In this document: positions 14,512-14,584 of the stretch, piece by piece | Layout of the letters: each line of letters begins with the position of its first letter | How positions within the stretch are numbered: the stretch's first letter is position 1 | Assembly (NCBI GenBank): GCA_964428075.1 | Contig: CAYRWQ010000020.1 | Location: forward strand, 1 to 14,584 | From: JAGOSP01 sp964428075 | GTDB taxonomy: Bacteria; Patescibacteriota; Minisyncoccia; Moranbacterales; UBA1568 | Length of the DNA: 14,584 nucleotides | Direction: 5' to 3' | The notes under the pieces: model-generated | Told to the model about the DNA's origin: nothing | The model's database searches: none | What the model saw: only the letters and a program-made list of their open reading frames with translations | Position numbers and translations under genes: made by a program

Positions 14512-14584
14512 AGCCGTTGACCAGGATTGAACTGGTGACCTCGTCCTTACCAAGGACGTGCTCTACCAACTGAGCTACAACGGC
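14512..14584 (-). tRNA. tRNA-Thr (anticodon GGU)
   Basis: On the minus strand a complete 73-nt cloverleaf is present: acceptor stem GCCGTTG/CAACGGC (7 bp), D arm GCTC/GAGC, anticodon stem CGTCC/GGACG with loop TTGGTAA, and T arm ACCAG/CTGGT with loop TTCAATC. The anticodon GGT reads ACC/ACU threonine codons. The discriminator base is T. CCA is not encoded (CAT follows), so it must be added after transcription. The 5' end coincides with the window edge. Confidence 0.95.

Overview
The window carries ordinary bacterial housekeeping genes, every one of them on the minus strand. Gene content and several protein forms suggest a genome-reduced bacterium, most likely of the Candidate Phyla Radiation (Patescibacteria). 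The reasons are a shortened mraZ-rsmH-ftsL-ftsI-murF division cluster, a MurF without the usual N-terminal domain, and lone dnaJ and pyrD genes. That placement is inference from style, not from a marker phylogeny. TGA ends several genes (for example the DUF475 gene and the 363-codon membrane protein ORF), so the genetic code looks standard. Base composition is near 50% GC and even along the window. No insertion sequence, prophage or CRISPR array was seen.

Layout from right to left, which is the direction of transcription. A complete tRNA-Thr(GGU) lies at the right edge, followed by pyrD (dihydroorotate dehydrogenase). Next come trxA with a clear sigma70-type promoter, yjbQ and a pcm-like methyltransferase gene, perhaps one transcript. 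Then come mltG (lytic transglycosylase) and an unrecognised multi-pass membrane protein. dnaJ follows, with a near-perfect CIRCE operator whose distal arm overlaps the -35 box. An intergenic region of about 480 nt contains a 100-N scaffold gap. After it comes the division/wall cluster, which begins with a strong promoter and four 10-bp repeat units that match the MraZ-box pattern. A DUF475 (TerC-like) membrane protein gene lies beyond murF. khpA (KH-domain RNA-binding protein) is a self-contained unit with its own promoter and an intrinsic terminator. The left end holds rfbC and the beginning of rfbB (dTDP-rhamnose pathway).

How the genes work together: MraZ probably represses its own operon, which makes the rRNA methyltransferase RsmH, the divisome proteins FtsL and FtsI, and the peptidoglycan precursor ligase MurF. 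MltG, encoded elsewhere in the window, acts on the same polymer. RfbC and RfbB supply activated rhamnose for surface polysaccharide. DnaJ is probably under HrcA heat-shock control.

No wholly new system was found. The points most worth a second look are the MraZ operator, the CIRCE/promoter overlap, the identical 14-bp ends of the assembly gap, the domain-less MurF with its hydrophobic insert, the Cys active site in a class-2-like PyrD, and the Pcm-like protein that has lost its usual hydroxyl-bearing motif.
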